Notes: generated by a model not told the origin, from the letters alone. Shown: positions 52,626 to 62,862, counted from the first letter of the stretch. The stretch: 64,000 nt of DNA from Prolixibacter denitrificans (GCF_003014495.1 NZ_PYGC01000002.1:1-64000); one strand, 5' to 3'. Numbers and translations are program-made.

Positions 52626-54122
52626 TTATTTTCCTAAAACAGCATTGATGTAAGCCGATGGCTCGAGCAATTGCTGTGCTGCCGTCATGCAAAAATCGAA
52701 GAAGAAGCCAACGGCCACTCCCATTCCAATAGAAAACAGCGCCAGCACAACCGATGGAAAAACCAAGGCAAAGCCCACCTTCTTTTCCGCATAATTCACG
52801 ACTTCGTCAGCTTCTTCCGGCTGCTTTTTCCAGAATCCTTCATTCCAGATTTTTATCATTGAAAACAAAGTGATAAGTCCCACAAACAACGAGATGCCTG
52901 TCACGAAGAAGTGGTGCGAATCGAAACCGGCCTTCACCAGAATAAATTTTCCAAAGAAGCCGGAGAGCGGCGGAACTCCGGCCAGTGCAAATGCCGGAAT
53001 GATAAACAGCAATGCCAGGTACGGCTTTGTTTTGTAGAGACCTCCAATGCTTTTTAGCTCAAACGTTCCTTTCAACTTGCTCACCATTCCTCCCACCATA
53101 AACGTATTGGTTTTGGCAACGATGTTGTGCCCCATATAATAAATCGCTCCTGCAATCCCGAGTGGTGTGAAAAAGCCAAGTCCCATAATCATGTAACCGA
53201 TCTGGGAAATGATATGGAAGGACAGAATTCGCCGGATATCGTACTGCGATGCCGCAGTGAATACGCCAATCAACATGGTCAGTCCGCCGGTTATCAAAAA
53301 CAACTCTTTCCAAATTCCGCCAAGCGGAATAAAAAACAGGGTGAAGAACCGGATCATGGCATACACGCCCACTTTGGTCAACAGCCCGGCAAAAAGGGCC
53401 GTCACCGCTACCGGCGGCGTATGATACGATGCAGGCAACCAGAAAAAGAAGGGAAAAACCGCGGCTTTGATTCCGAAGGCGATGAAGAACAACATAGCCG
53501 AGCTGGCCACGAGGTTAGACGAAGGGTCGTTTTGCAATTTCATCGCCAAATCCGCCATGTTCAGCGTTCCCATTTTTCCGTACAGCAATCCGGCTGCCGC
53601 CAGAAAAAGCATCGAGGACACCATGTTGATGGTCACGTATTTGACTGCTCCTTCCAGCTGTTTGCGTTCTCCGCCCAGCGTAATCAAAACGAACGACGCA
53701 ATGAGCATCACTTCGAACCAGACGTAGAGATTAAATACGTCGCCGGTGATGAAAGCCCCGTTCACGCCTAGCAGGAGAATATTGAACAGTAGATAGAAAT
53801 GGAACTTCAATCGTCGCTCATCCATCAATCCCAATGCATACACTGACACGGTAAAGCCAATGAGCCCGGCAAAGAACAGCATGATAGCGCTAAACATATC
53901 GGCCACCAGCGTGATACCAAACGGAGCCGGCCAACTACCCACATGCAAAACCAAAATGCCATCGCGGTACACTTTGACCAGGATGACAACCGCAACAACC
54001 AGCTGCGCCAGCGTGAAAAACACTCCCGAAGCCTTTCGGAAGTTCAGGCTGTTTTTGGCGAACAAACTAACAATGGCCGCCAAAACAGGAAGAACCAAAG
54101 GTAACATGAGCAGGTTTTCCAT
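52626..54122 (-). CDS. mnhD: Na+/H+ antiporter subunit D (Mrp/Mnh)
   Basis: A 498-residue subunit with about 14 helices, homologous to the proton-pumping NuoL/M/N subunits of complex I. VWFEVMLIASFVLITLGG holds the conserved membrane glutamate, and KAAVFPFFFWLPASYHTPPVAVTALFAGLLTKVGVYA holds the lysines of the proton path. It lies between mnhC (3-base gap) and mnhE (12-base gap). Confidence 0.94.
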   Translation of the reverse strand: MENLLMLPLVLPVLAAIVSLFAKNSLNFRKASGVFFTLAQLVVAVVILVKVYRDGILVLHVGSWPAPFGITLVADMFSAIMLFFAGLIGFTVSVYALGLMDERRLKFHFYLLFNILLLGVNGAFITGDVFNLYVWFEVMLIASFVLITLGGERKQLEGAVKYVTINMVSSMLFLAAAGLLYGKMGTLNMADLAMKLQNDPSSNLVASSAMLFFIAFGIKAAVFPFFFWLPASYHTPPVAVTALFAGLLTKVGVYAMIRFFTLFFIPLGGIWKELFLITGGLTMLIGVFTAASQYDIRRILSFHIISQIGYMIMGLGFFTPLGIAGAIYYMGHNIVAKTNTFMVGGMVSKLKGTFELKSIGGLYKTKPYLALLFIIPAFALAGVPPLSGFFGKFILVKAGFDSHHFFVTGISLFVGLITLFSMIKIWNEGFWKKQPEEADEVVNYAEKKVGFALVFPSVVLALFSIGMGVAVGFFFDFCMTAAQQLLEPSAYINAVLGK

Positions 54123-54125
54123 CCG

Positions 54126-54467
54126 CTAATCTTCTTTTAGTTGGTCAAAATCAACCGTACCTGACGATTGGTAAAAACGATAAATCAACACCAGCGCAAA
54201 TGCTGTAATTCCGAAGCCAATCACCAGAGAGGTCAACACCAATGCCTGAGGCAATGGATCGGCGACTGTGGACTGAGCCACTTTCTGCCCTTCCTGCACA
54301 AACGGGGGACTCACTTTCGACAAACTTCCCGCCAGGAAAACCAGCAAATTGGTGGCATGACTAAAGAAAATCAGCCCGAGAATTAACTTCACAATGCTTC
54401 GCCGCAACAAGAGGTAAACGCCCGCCGCATACAAAACACCGATTACGATGGCCAGTATGATTTCCAT
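54126..54467 (-). CDS. mnhC: Na+/H+ antiporter subunit C (Mrp/Mnh)
   Basis: A 113-residue three-helix subunit homologous to NuoK. GVYLLLRRSIVKLILGLIFFSHATNLLVFLAGSL and DPLPQALVLTSLVIGFGITAFALVLIYR are the family motifs. Spacing is 2 bases to mnhB and 3 bases to mnhD. Confidence 0.94.
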   Translation of the reverse strand: MEIILAIVIGVLYAAGVYLLLRRSIVKLILGLIFFSHATNLLVFLAGSLSKVSPPFVQEGQKVAQSTVADPLPQALVLTSLVIGFGITAFALVLIYRFYQSSGTVDFDQLKED

Positions 54468-54469
54468 TA

Positions 54470-54895
54470 TTATTCTATTTCAATGATATCAAACATGATG
54501 GTTAACAATACGCCGGTAACAGCCAGGTAGACGCCCAGGTCAAACAACACGGGTGTTCCCAGATGAAGCTCTTGCCCGAATGGCAGATGCACGGTCGTCC
54601 ACATACCGGTCATAAAAGGCTCGCCGGAAAAAACACTCAGCAAAGCTGAAACGAGAATAACCGCCAATCCGGATGCCAGCAAAGCTGAAGTGGAAAGCGG
54701 CAGTTTCTTTCTTGCTTCCGCAGAAGTGAAGGCCAAAGCGTAAAGAATGTAGGCCGAAGCCGCCATCAATCCGCCAATGAACCCACCACCCGGTTGCTGA
54801 TGACCGCGATACAGCACCACCAGCGAAAGGATGAGCAACAGCGGACGTAATTTCGTGGCTGCCATGCGGAAGATATTTGAATACGGATTGCTCAT
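54470..54895 (-). CDS. mnhB: Na+/H+ antiporter subunit B (Mrp/Mnh)
   Basis: A 141-residue subunit with four helices. YRGHQQPGGGFIGGLMAASAYILYALAF is the MnhB signature, and DLGVYLAVTGVLLTIMFDIIE closes it. Its ATG overlaps the mnhA stop by four bases (ATGA), which couples their translation. Confidence 0.94.
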   Translation of the reverse strand: MSNPYSNIFRMAATKLRPLLLILSLVVLYRGHQQPGGGFIGGLMAASAYILYALAFTSAEARKKLPLSTSALLASGLAVILVSALLSVFSGEPFMTGMWTTVHLPFGQELHLGTPVLFDLGVYLAVTGVLLTIMFDIIEIE

Positions 54896-57210
54896 TCTTC
54901 CTCCTCCTTCTTTTTCGGTTTCAACTTCAACAACGAAATCACGCCAATGGCAGCAATCACGAGTACAACGGTTTCGCCCATTGTATCCAACCCACGGAAA
55001 TCGACCAGAATCACATTCACGATGTTCCGGCCATGGCCCTTCGTGAAGGCCTCCTTTAGGAAGTAATCACTAATGGGCGGACTGAGTTTGATGAACTCTG
55101 CTTTCAATACCAGAGCGGTCATAAAGCCACCAAAAACAATGGCAATCACGCCGTCACGAATCCGGCTGGCCGGCCTGGAATATTTGGGCATGTAACCCGG
55201 CAGATGGTAAATCACCATCACAAACAGCACCAGGATAAGGGTTTCCACCAGAATAAGTGTAATGGCCACGTCCACGGCTCCGTATAGAATAAAGATGAAA
55301 GCCATGGCATAGCCGATAACGCCGAGAAGTACAATAGCCACCAGCCGCGATCGCGTAAATACCGCTCCGATTGCGGAAGTAATAATCAGCAAACTGATTC
55401 CGAGAAGGTAAAACGGAATTTCTTCCCAGTTGGCCTGAAAGCCCCAACCACGCGTATGATAAAGCTGGTACCATACCAGCAACGACGAGACTATGAAAAT
55501 CAACATCAGGTAGAAGCGGTGGTAGCCGTGCTGAACCACTTCGGTGTGCCGTTTCGTAAATGAAAGAAAGTTTTCCACCAATCTGCGGAACAGATCGGTG
55601 AACTCGATTTTGAAATAGCGTTGGTTAAACTTCCGTAAGGCTTTGGTCGCCCGTTTCCGGAAGAAAAACAGCGTCAGTCCCAACGTAATGGTGATTACAC
55701 TTAGCAGGAAGACCAGGTTCAGGCCATGCCACAATTTCATATGAAGGTCAACCGGACTAGCATTCACCGCATCAATTGCCGGCATCACCAACGGCTGTGT
55801 GATGATAGCCGGATAAATCCCCATAAACAAACTGGTCACCGAAAGAACCGCCGGACCAATCAGCAGTGGAATAGCGGGTTCCTTTGGAATTTTCGGCGGG
55901 TCTTTTCGCTTACCGAAGAATACACCATGACCGAAAAGGAAGGCTACCGCCACCATAAATATATTCGCGGTAACCGCCAGGATGGCCAGGTACACCGCAA
56001 TCTGAGGGGCCTGCACCTTGGCGTCGTAAATCACTTCTTTTCCAATAAATCCGAGGAAAGGAGGAAGTCCCGCCATTGAGAATAGTGTCAGAAAGGTGGC
56101 GACAGCCGCTATCGGCATCACCGGCCACATGCCTCCCAGGTGACGAATGTCACGCGTACCGACGGTTTTATCGATAGCGCCGGCTATCATGAACAATGCC
56201 CCCTTATACAAAGAGTGGACAATCAGAAAAATCACCATTGCTGTAATGGCGAGCTCTGTTCCCATTCCGACCAACAACACCAACATTCCAAGCGCACTGA
56301 TAGTGGTGTAAGCCAATATCTTTTTCAAATCGGTTTGCGTAAACGCGAAATAGGCTCCGACCAACATGGTCATTGCTCCGGCGAGGCCAAGCGAAAATTG
56401 CCACAAGTCCGTGCCGCCAAGAATCGGCTGAAGCCTGGCCAACAGATAAATTCCGGCTTTCACCATGGTGGCCGAGTGCAGGTAAGCGCTCACAGGCGTC
56501 GGAGCTTCCATAGCACCCGGAAGCCAAAAGTGAAACGGGAACTGCGCCGATTTGGTAAAAGCTCCTACCATTATCAAAAGCACCAGCGGCACATACATTT
56601 TACTGCTCTTCACCACCGCACCGTTTTGCAACAAGTCCGTCAACTCGTAACTTCCGCCAACATTGCCCAGCAAAACAAATCCTGCCAACATGGCCAAACC
56701 ACCAAAGCCGGTAATCAACAATGCCTGCAAAGCCGCTGCCCGGGCTTCCGGTCGCTCATGGTTAAAACCAATGAGCAGAAACGAAGAAAAACTGGTAATT
56801 TCCCAGAAAACAAACAGCGTTATCAGGTTATTCGCAAGGACCAGCCCCAGCATCGCTCCCATGAAAAGAAGAATGTAGAAATAGAATCTTCCCCGCATGG
56901 GATAATGTTGCATATAGTACCCCGAATAGATCAATACCAATGTTCCCATTCCGGTTATCAGTAAACCGAAAAGCAAACTGAGCCCATCGAGATAAAAGGA
57001 TAAACGGACGTGCAGCAATGGAAACCAATCGATTGACCGGACAATGAAATGGCGATCGATGATAGCTGGAAGCAATCTGATTAATAACACAAACAGGGCA
57101 GCCGGTAGCAAGGCATACAGGTAGCCTGAGACCTTACCCAGCCTTTTGTCGATAAAAGGGGCAAGAAATGCCAGGAAAAAAACCAAACCGACAATCCAGA
57201 TCAACGACAT
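54892..57210 (-). CDS. mnhA: Na+/H+ antiporter subunit A (Mrp/Mnh)
   Basis: A 772-residue subunit, first gene of the operon. The N-terminal about 500 residues are NuoL-like (FVFWEITSFSSFLLIGFNHERPEARAAA, KSAQFPFHFWLPGAMEAPTPVSAYLHSATMVKAGIYLLAR). The C-terminal 170 residues contain the DUF4040/NuoJ-like part (DVAITLILVETLILVLFVMVIYHLP). It starts the order A-B-C-D-E-F-G, which makes the operon complete. It exports Na+ and so helps in alkali or salt. Confidence 0.94.
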   Translation of the reverse strand: MSLIWIVGLVFFLAFLAPFIDKRLGKVSGYLYALLPAALFVLLIRLLPAIIDRHFIVRSIDWFPLLHVRLSFYLDGLSLLFGLLITGMGTLVLIYSGYYMQHYPMRGRFYFYILLFMGAMLGLVLANNLITLFVFWEITSFSSFLLIGFNHERPEARAAALQALLITGFGGLAMLAGFVLLGNVGGSYELTDLLQNGAVVKSSKMYVPLVLLIMVGAFTKSAQFPFHFWLPGAMEAPTPVSAYLHSATMVKAGIYLLARLQPILGGTDLWQFSLGLAGAMTMLVGAYFAFTQTDLKKILAYTTISALGMLVLLVGMGTELAITAMVIFLIVHSLYKGALFMIAGAIDKTVGTRDIRHLGGMWPVMPIAAVATFLTLFSMAGLPPFLGFIGKEVIYDAKVQAPQIAVYLAILAVTANIFMVAVAFLFGHGVFFGKRKDPPKIPKEPAIPLLIGPAVLSVTSLFMGIYPAIITQPLVMPAIDAVNASPVDLHMKLWHGLNLVFLLSVITITLGLTLFFFRKRATKALRKFNQRYFKIEFTDLFRRLVENFLSFTKRHTEVVQHGYHRFYLMLIFIVSSLLVWYQLYHTRGWGFQANWEEIPFYLLGISLLIITSAIGAVFTRSRLVAIVLLGVIGYAMAFIFILYGAVDVAITLILVETLILVLFVMVIYHLPGYMPKYSRPASRIRDGVIAIVFGGFMTALVLKAEFIKLSPPISDYFLKEAFTKGHGRNIVNVILVDFRGLDTMGETVVLVIAAIGVISLLKLKPKKKEEEE

Positions 57211-57575
57211 GAGTAACAGGTTTAATCAGATAATATTAGCGTTCGATATCGCTGTATTGTTGTTTCTAAGAATACAACTAAAATTTAGTTTTGTTTATCT
57301 TTTTAACAGCAAAATCATTTATAATAGAAAAGTTTTCCTTACTTCGCCTCAGCATTGTTACCGTTGGCTGATAAACATTTAGCCACATCTGACTGTTAAA
57401 CTTTAGTCTTTGTCAGATCATCTAAATTTCAATGCGTCAAGACGATAAACTTTTAAACAAACAATATTACCCGAATACTCCAGGTTTGCAGTCTATTGGG
57501 GAAACGCGAATCAACGGATTGGGTAACCGGAATTAAATGTTGGGTTAAAGACGTCTTAACCAGTTTAGTGAATGT
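57211..57575. other. Divergent intergenic region, Mrp operon and hybrid kinase
   Basis: An AT-rich gap that should carry promoters for both directions. A plus-strand TAGTTTTG (57286-57293) matches TAnnTTTG, with TTG at 57260-57262, but it would leave a leader of about 280 bases before the kinase. No coding region or hairpin of note was seen. Confidence 0.45.
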
Positions 57576-59393
57576 ATGCAGCAACCAACCAATGAAAAGC
57601 GCAAGGTGAGGGGAAAAACTGAGGTGCGCATCACCATTATCTACCTAATCGTTGGTATTCTTTGGATTACGCTCTCCGACGAAGCGATACTCATGTTCGG
57701 GCAAACTGCCGAAGATCTCACCCGTCTGCAAAATTACAAAGGTTGGTTTTTTGTTATCTCCACTGCCCTACTCATCTTTTTTCTTATCCGGCAGGAAATC
57801 CGAAAGCGGAATGCTGTTGAAGATTTGTTACGTTTACGAAATGACGAACTCTCCGAGAGCCTCGAAACGATCCGCCAATTTCAAAATGAAAAACGTTCGA
57901 GTCAAAAGCGTTTTCTCGGGTTGTATAAAAATATTCGCGAGGGTTTCGCCTGGCTCGACGCAGCCGGGAATATAAAAGGGACCAACCCAGCTTTTCTTAA
58001 TATGCTCCAGTTTAGCTCTGAACAGCTAATTGGTAAACACTACCGTGAACTCTGCCCGATGGGGTGTCACCAGCTTCTATCGGCCATCGACGAAAGAGGC
58101 TACACCGATATCATCGACATCGAGCTGCTGAATGCTGCAGGGCAAAAAGTCCCCGTGTCGCTAATGGCCTACAAAATGCCGGCTCCAACGGGTGATAGCG
58201 AGGAAATCTGGGTGATCGTTAAAGATATTATCGATGAGAAAAAGGTCGAGAAAGACATTCTAACTGCAAAGCAGTATGCCGAGCAAAGCGAGCGCCTGAA
58301 GTCAGTATTCCTCGCCAACATCTCCCACGAGATACGAACGCCCATGAACAGCATCATCGGCTTTGCCGAGCTACTGGGAAACGACGAACTTCCGGATGAA
58401 CGACGGAAATGGTACAGCCGTATTATTGCCGAAAATGCGGAAATGCTGCTGGTGATTGTCAACAACGTTTTAGATATATCCCGATTGGAAACCGGACAAC
58501 TAAAAATTATCCGTCAGGAAACCGATTTAAACAAGGTGATATCCGACATTTACGACCTGTTCGCGCTTCAGGCCGATGACAAAGGGATAGAACTGACCAT
58601 CAAGAATCTTCTTCCGAAAGACAAAGCACATATTTATACAGACGAAGCCAAACTGAAGCAGATCCTCATCAACATCACCGGGAATGCAATAAAATTTACG
58701 CAGGAGGGTGAAATCAGCATCAGCTCCTCCGTTGAAAATGGCGAAGTTTGTTTCTCTATCGCTGACACAGGAATAGGCATTGCTCCTGAAGACCAAAAAG
58801 CCATTTTCGAGCGATTCCGCCAGGTAGACGATTCGACGACCCGGAAATACGGAGGAACCGGACTGGGATTGACCATTTCCCTTGGCTTAACTGAACTTCT
58901 GGGTGGCTCACTGAAACTCGAATCGGAACACGGAAAAGGTTCCGTGTTCCACATTTGTATTCCGGCTCAAACCAATCATCCCGATAAGGCAACGTTTGCA
59001 CCGAAAAAGAATAACGTCTCTTCTGTTAAAACCGAAAACCCAGCCATTCTGATTGTAGAAGACGAGCACGCCTCCACCCTTCTGATTAAAGAGGCGTTGA
59101 AAGAAGTGAGTGCGGAGGTCATCTTTGTTAAAGACGGCGAATCAGCCATTAAAATCTGCGCCGAGGACTCCTCCATCCGGCTCGTTCTTATGGATCTAAA
59201 CCTACCGGGAATAGATGGAGCAGAAACGGCCCGTCTGATAAAAGAGAAATGCCCGGGAATTCTAGTCATTGGTCAAAGTGCGCAGCAACTCAATCATCAA
59301 AATTCATCAAAACAACAGTCCATTTTCGATGATTTCCTTCTCAAACCCTATCTCCCGAAAGAACTCGTAGCGTTGGTAAAAAAACATATTTAG
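57576..59393 (+). CDS. Hybrid sensor histidine kinase with PAS and receiver domains
   Basis: A 605-residue inner-membrane kinase. Two helices (about 18-37 and 57-71) bracket a short outside loop. A PAS domain follows (about 112-222; GFAWLDAAGNIKGTNPAFLNML). The phosphorylated His251 is in FLANISHEIRTPMNSIIGFAELL, and the ATPase domain has NITGNAIKFT, DTGIGI and GTGLGL. A C-terminal receiver (488-605) has the phospho-acceptor Asp540 (LVLMDLNLPGIDG) and the lysine of LLKPY, while the usual Thr/Ser is in GQSAQ. The next gene is a PagL-like deacylase 133 bases away, so the two may be linked. Confidence 0.9.
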   Translation: MQQPTNEKRKVRGKTEVRITIIYLIVGILWITLSDEAILMFGQTAEDLTRLQNYKGWFFVISTALLIFFLIRQEIRKRNAVEDLLRLRNDELSESLETIRQFQNEKRSSQKRFLGLYKNIREGFAWLDAAGNIKGTNPAFLNMLQFSSEQLIGKHYRELCPMGCHQLLSAIDERGYTDIIDIELLNAAGQKVPVSLMAYKMPAPTGDSEEIWVIVKDIIDEKKVEKDILTAKQYAEQSERLKSVFLANISHEIRTPMNSIIGFAELLGNDELPDERRKWYSRIIAENAEMLLVIVNNVLDISRLETGQLKIIRQETDLNKVISDIYDLFALQADDKGIELTIKNLLPKDKAHIYTDEAKLKQILINITGNAIKFTQEGEISISSSVENGEVCFSIADTGIGIAPEDQKAIFERFRQVDDSTTRKYGGTGLGLTISLGLTELLGGSLKLESEHGKGSVFHICIPAQTNHPDKATFAPKKNNVSSVKTENPAILIVEDEHASTLLIKEALKEVSAEVIFVKDGESAIKICAEDSSIRLVLMDLNLPGIDGAETARLIKEKCPGILVIGQSAQQLNHQNSSKQQSIFDDFLLKPYLPKELVALVKKHI

Positions 59394-59526
59394 TTTTTTC
59401 TAAAAACTGTCTTTTCCGCTACACCAATCAGCTTAATTTCCCAAGTTTATTTCCTATTTTTAGTCTTCTTATCCTGCTTGACATTACCGACAAGAAATTT
59501 AGAATGTTTATCCCAAATCATTCACA

Positions 59527-60726
59527 ATGAAGAAATTCATCGTGCTCCTTTTCTTGTTGATATCCGTTCAACTCTATGGAAAAGGGCTACTTGGCGATAC
59601 ACTACGGGCGAAGGTTCAAAAGCACCTGTTCATTGGGTTGAAATATGCCCCGGGATTTGTCATGCAGACATCCAACTTCTTTAGGGGCTATAATGAGAAC
59701 TCTGCCCCAATTGACCACAATTATTCGGGAACCATCATCCTGGGCTGGCAATCCTATGGCGACCGCGAATGGGAACAATATTACGGTTATCCGGCATACG
59801 GGATTGGATTTTATACAGCAACTTACCCAGGCGAAAGTGGTGAACTGGGTAAGCCCGTTGCTCTCTATGGATTTTTCAGGGGGCCGTTTAAACGATTCAA
59901 TAAAGTGGCATTAAACTACACGGTTGGGTTGGGCCTTACTTACAACTGGAAACCGTACGACCCTGTTACCAATCCATTCAACACCGTGATTGGTTCAAAG
60001 GAAACAGTGTACATTGAGTTTGGTACCAACGTATCCGTTCCCCTTTCCAAACATTTTGAATTGGTTGCTGGCGGTCAGTTCAACCACTTCTCCAACGGTT
60101 CGCTGAAAAAGCCCAACAAAGGCATCAACCTGGTCGCTCCGTTTGTGCAGCTGAACTACCAGTTCAACGAACGACCGGAGTTCAAGTGGCAGCCTCCTGC
60201 CCCTATTTCGAAAATCTGGGAGACCAACTTGGCCGTAGGGTATGGTGTCAAGCAATTGCAACTCGATATATCGAAGATGCCCGGAGTTTCTCCGTGGAAT
60301 GACAAATTATTCAATGCCTGCAACCTGAGCCTGAATTTCCAAAGACCGGTTAGCCATATTGTAAAAGCGGGCTTTGGTACCGACGTAGTGTACGACGAAA
60401 CTTTTAATACCACCCTGGCTTTCGACGAGCAGAATAATCCGTACAAAGTACATGGGAATTTCTGGGATGGAATCAGCCTGGGATTTTTCGGCTCAGCCGA
60501 ATTCTATTTGAACCGATTTGCCGTCTGGACTCAACTGGGATATTACGTTATCCGGAAAAACGACAACGAGGACGGGCACAAACTCTACCAGGTAGTTGGC
60601 CTGAAGTTTTTCTTCCATAAAAATACATTTGCGGCTATAGGCCTGCGGGCTACTCAGTTTTCCAACGCCGATTACATAGCGTGGACGATTGGTCACCGAA
60701 TAAAATGGACCCGAAAAAGTCGGTAG
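59527..60726 (+). CDS. PagL-like lipid A 3-O-deacylase/acyloxyacyl hydrolase
   Basis: A 399-residue outer-membrane protein with a signal peptide (MKKFIVLLFLLISVQLYGKG). The PagL motif with catalytic His187 and Ser189 is FNHFSNGSLKKPNKGIN (186-201). PagL removes the 3-O-linked acyl chain of lipid A. The barrel is larger than the 170-residue PagL of Salmonella: a further half of about 190 residues with strand-like repeats (FGTDVVYDETFNTTLAF, AVWTQLGYYVIRKND, AIGLRATQF) follows. The fused extra barrel part is common in Bacteroidota. Neighbour to a hybrid kinase on the same strand. Confidence 0.82.
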   Translation: MKKFIVLLFLLISVQLYGKGLLGDTLRAKVQKHLFIGLKYAPGFVMQTSNFFRGYNENSAPIDHNYSGTIILGWQSYGDREWEQYYGYPAYGIGFYTATYPGESGELGKPVALYGFFRGPFKRFNKVALNYTVGLGLTYNWKPYDPVTNPFNTVIGSKETVYIEFGTNVSVPLSKHFELVAGGQFNHFSNGSLKKPNKGINLVAPFVQLNYQFNERPEFKWQPPAPISKIWETNLAVGYGVKQLQLDISKMPGVSPWNDKLFNACNLSLNFQRPVSHIVKAGFGTDVVYDETFNTTLAFDEQNNPYKVHGNFWDGISLGFFGSAEFYLNRFAVWTQLGYYVIRKNDNEDGHKLYQVVGLKFFFHKNTFAAIGLRATQFSNADYIAWTIGHRIKWTRKSR

Positions 60727-60803
60727 TTCATCCAAAGTTCGTTAAACTCTTCGAAGATTTTTCCGTTACCTTTAACATCACAAAATTGTAGCAAATCTTC
60801 ACC

Positions 60804-61601
60804 ATGCAGCACGAAGGAAACCTGATTAAGATGAGAACGGAAGCGGAAAGTCCCGTCCGTTATTTTTTACCCCTTGGCGAAGAGGTTATTGCCATGAACG
60901 ACTTGATTGGAAATCAACTGACCATCAGTTTTTCGGGGCAAATCAATTGTATCCATTGCGGTAAGAAGACCAAGCGTTCCTTCGGACAGGGTTTTTGCTA
61001 CCAATGTTTCCAAACCGCTCCCGAGGCCGATCCCAGCGTGATGCGGCCGGAATTGTCGCGTTCCCACCTGGGAATTGCACGCGATTTGGAATGGGCACAA
61101 AAACATGATTTGATTGACCATTACGTCTACCTGGCCGTAACGGACGCACTCAAAGTAGGTGTGACCCGCTATCACCAGGTGCCTACCCGTTGGATTGACC
61201 AGGGCGCCAGTTACGCCATCAAACTGGCCAAAACGCCCAACCGGCACATCGCCGGCGTGATTGAATCGTATCTAAAAAACTACCTGAACGACAAAACCAA
61301 CTGGCGCGCCATGCTACGCAACGAAGTGGATGAATCGATCGATTTGGCTGACGAGAAGGAACGCGTTGCAACGCTACTGCCGGAAGAGCTCCGAAAGTAC
61401 CTCAGCGACGAACATGAAATCATGTCGCTCACCTATCCTGTAGAAAAATTTCCTGATAAGATTAAAAGCATTTCGCTCGATAAAACACACCAGGTGGAAG
61501 GTGAGCTCAGTGGCATCAAAGGACAATACCTCATCTTCGATGATGATCGGGTTTTCAATGTCCGTGCTCACAACGGCTACTTCGTGGAGCTTAAAGCCTG
61601 A
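60804..61601 (+). CDS. DUF2797 protein with zinc-ribbon-like cysteines
   Basis: A 265-residue cytoplasmic protein. Four cysteines (Cys49, Cys52, Cys65, Cys68 in NCIHCGKK and FCYQCFQ) form a probable zinc site, and HYVYLAVTDALKVGVTRYHQVPTRWIDQGASYAIKLAKTPNRHIAGVIE is the DUF2797 core, related to GIY-YIG nuclease folds. Function is unknown. The start ATG (MQHEGNLIKMRTEAESPVRY) fits the family lead. It converges with the DUF3667 gene, with no bases between the stop codons. Confidence 0.85.
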   Translation: MQHEGNLIKMRTEAESPVRYFLPLGEEVIAMNDLIGNQLTISFSGQINCIHCGKKTKRSFGQGFCYQCFQTAPEADPSVMRPELSRSHLGIARDLEWAQKHDLIDHYVYLAVTDALKVGVTRYHQVPTRWIDQGASYAIKLAKTPNRHIAGVIESYLKNYLNDKTNWRAMLRNEVDESIDLADEKERVATLLPEELRKYLSDEHEIMSLTYPVEKFPDKIKSISLDKTHQVEGELSGIKGQYLIFDDDRVFNVRAHNGYFVELKA

Positions 61602-62561
61602 TTACAGAAACCTGAAGGAAATATAGACCGCTGCCGAAAGCATGACCATTAATGAGATGAAATAGAAGAAGGAAACCCATATAAACCGTTTGACGGTTAC
61701 CCACCAACTCCGTTGATAGAATTTCCGAATGGCCAGGAAGAAATAAACTCCGGCTCCTGCGAAAAGCAATAGCGTAATGTATCCGTCAAGCTTAGGGCCG
61801 GCCACCCAAATTCCGAGTAATGCAACAATCCCCGCCAGGTACAGAAAGGCATGAAAATGCACCGTGAAAATCAAATGATTGATGTAATACGGATGCGTCT
61901 TCCTGAAAAACAAACTCATCAAAAGAGCAAACACCGGTATCAACAAAAACACCAGCCAGGAAGTCGTCTGCAACAACTTAGAGATAAATACCTCCGGATA
62001 TTTCAACAACATCGAAACCTTCTGAAAGACTCTCTCCTCTGACGAGCTCCTAACGATATCTTTCGCGGCTTCCATCTGTTTCGAAACTTCCTTCAGTATG
62101 TCGCCATGCGTCTTCATCTTCTCCGCGGCTTTATTCTGCAACGAATCGACCGGTAGTCCCCGGCTACTGAGCTGTTTTTCGACTTTGTCTGCGTCTTTGA
62201 GATGTGTTCGGAGAACTCCCCGGTAATGAAAGCTCAGCAATAAAAAGAATACAAAACTGAAGAAAAACAACAACCGGAATGGCGGAACATAACGCACCCT
62301 TTTTCCGGCCAGAAATTCTTTCGTCAATCTTCCGGGTTGGAGAAAAAGTGGCTTGATGGTATGCCATAAACGGGTATCGAATGCGGCTACATTCCCCAGA
62401 AAATCGATAGCTACCATCCCAAAAGGTTTCTGAAAATCACGAACTGATTGTCCGCATTCCGGGCAATAATGCCCCTGAAAAGTTGTTCCGCAATTCTTAC
62501 AGGTCTCCTGATTTTCAGGCTCAACTGGCATGTTATTCAACATTAAATCCGATTTTGTCAT
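61602..62561 (-). CDS. DUF3667 membrane protein with zinc ribbon
   Basis: A 319-residue protein. The N-terminal zinc ribbon has Cys21, Cys24, Cys33 and Cys36 (CKNCGTTFQGHYCPECGQ), followed by DFLGNVAAFDTRLWHTIKPLFLQPGRLTKEFLAGKRVRYVPPFRLLFFFSFVFF, the diagnostic DUF3667 segment. About five helices follow (roughly 100-120 and 205-315), with a coiled, charged part between. Function is unknown. An in-frame ATG at residue 11 (MPVEPENQET) is a plausible alternative start. Confidence 0.85.
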   Translation of the reverse strand: MTKSDLMLNNMPVEPENQETCKNCGTTFQGHYCPECGQSVRDFQKPFGMVAIDFLGNVAAFDTRLWHTIKPLFLQPGRLTKEFLAGKRVRYVPPFRLLFFFSFVFFLLLSFHYRGVLRTHLKDADKVEKQLSSRGLPVDSLQNKAAEKMKTHGDILKEVSKQMEAAKDIVRSSSEERVFQKVSMLLKYPEVFISKLLQTTSWLVFLLIPVFALLMSLFFRKTHPYYINHLIFTVHFHAFLYLAGIVALLGIWVAGPKLDGYITLLLFAGAGVYFFLAIRKFYQRSWWVTVKRFIWVSFFYFISLMVMLSAAVYISFRFL

Positions 62562-62862
62562 GAGCGATAAACCGTTTGGTTGGTGTTATTGGTAAATATA
62601 ATATTATGAATTATTCTTATAAAATTATCACCAATAATTCCCTCCGAATATGAATCTCGAATTCAAAAAGCCGTTACGATGATTAATTGAATTCAGGCGA
62701 CTATCCATTTAAAATTAGCTATCTTCGCATCTGGTCTGAAATTAAGACCTGTGACTCGGGAATTGGGAAGAAAATCATTTTATTTTCCTGTAATTTTACC
62801 TTAGTTTATACATCATTCCCAAGCCGGGAATTGATATATTGAATAATATAATTACGCATCAT
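62562..62862. other. Divergent gap, DUF3667 and ilvE
   Basis: A plus-strand TATCTTCG (62720-62727, one mismatch to TAnnTTTG) may belong to ilvE; TTG at 62687-62689 is too far upstream to be a good -33. No coding region or clear hairpin was seen. Confidence 0.4.
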
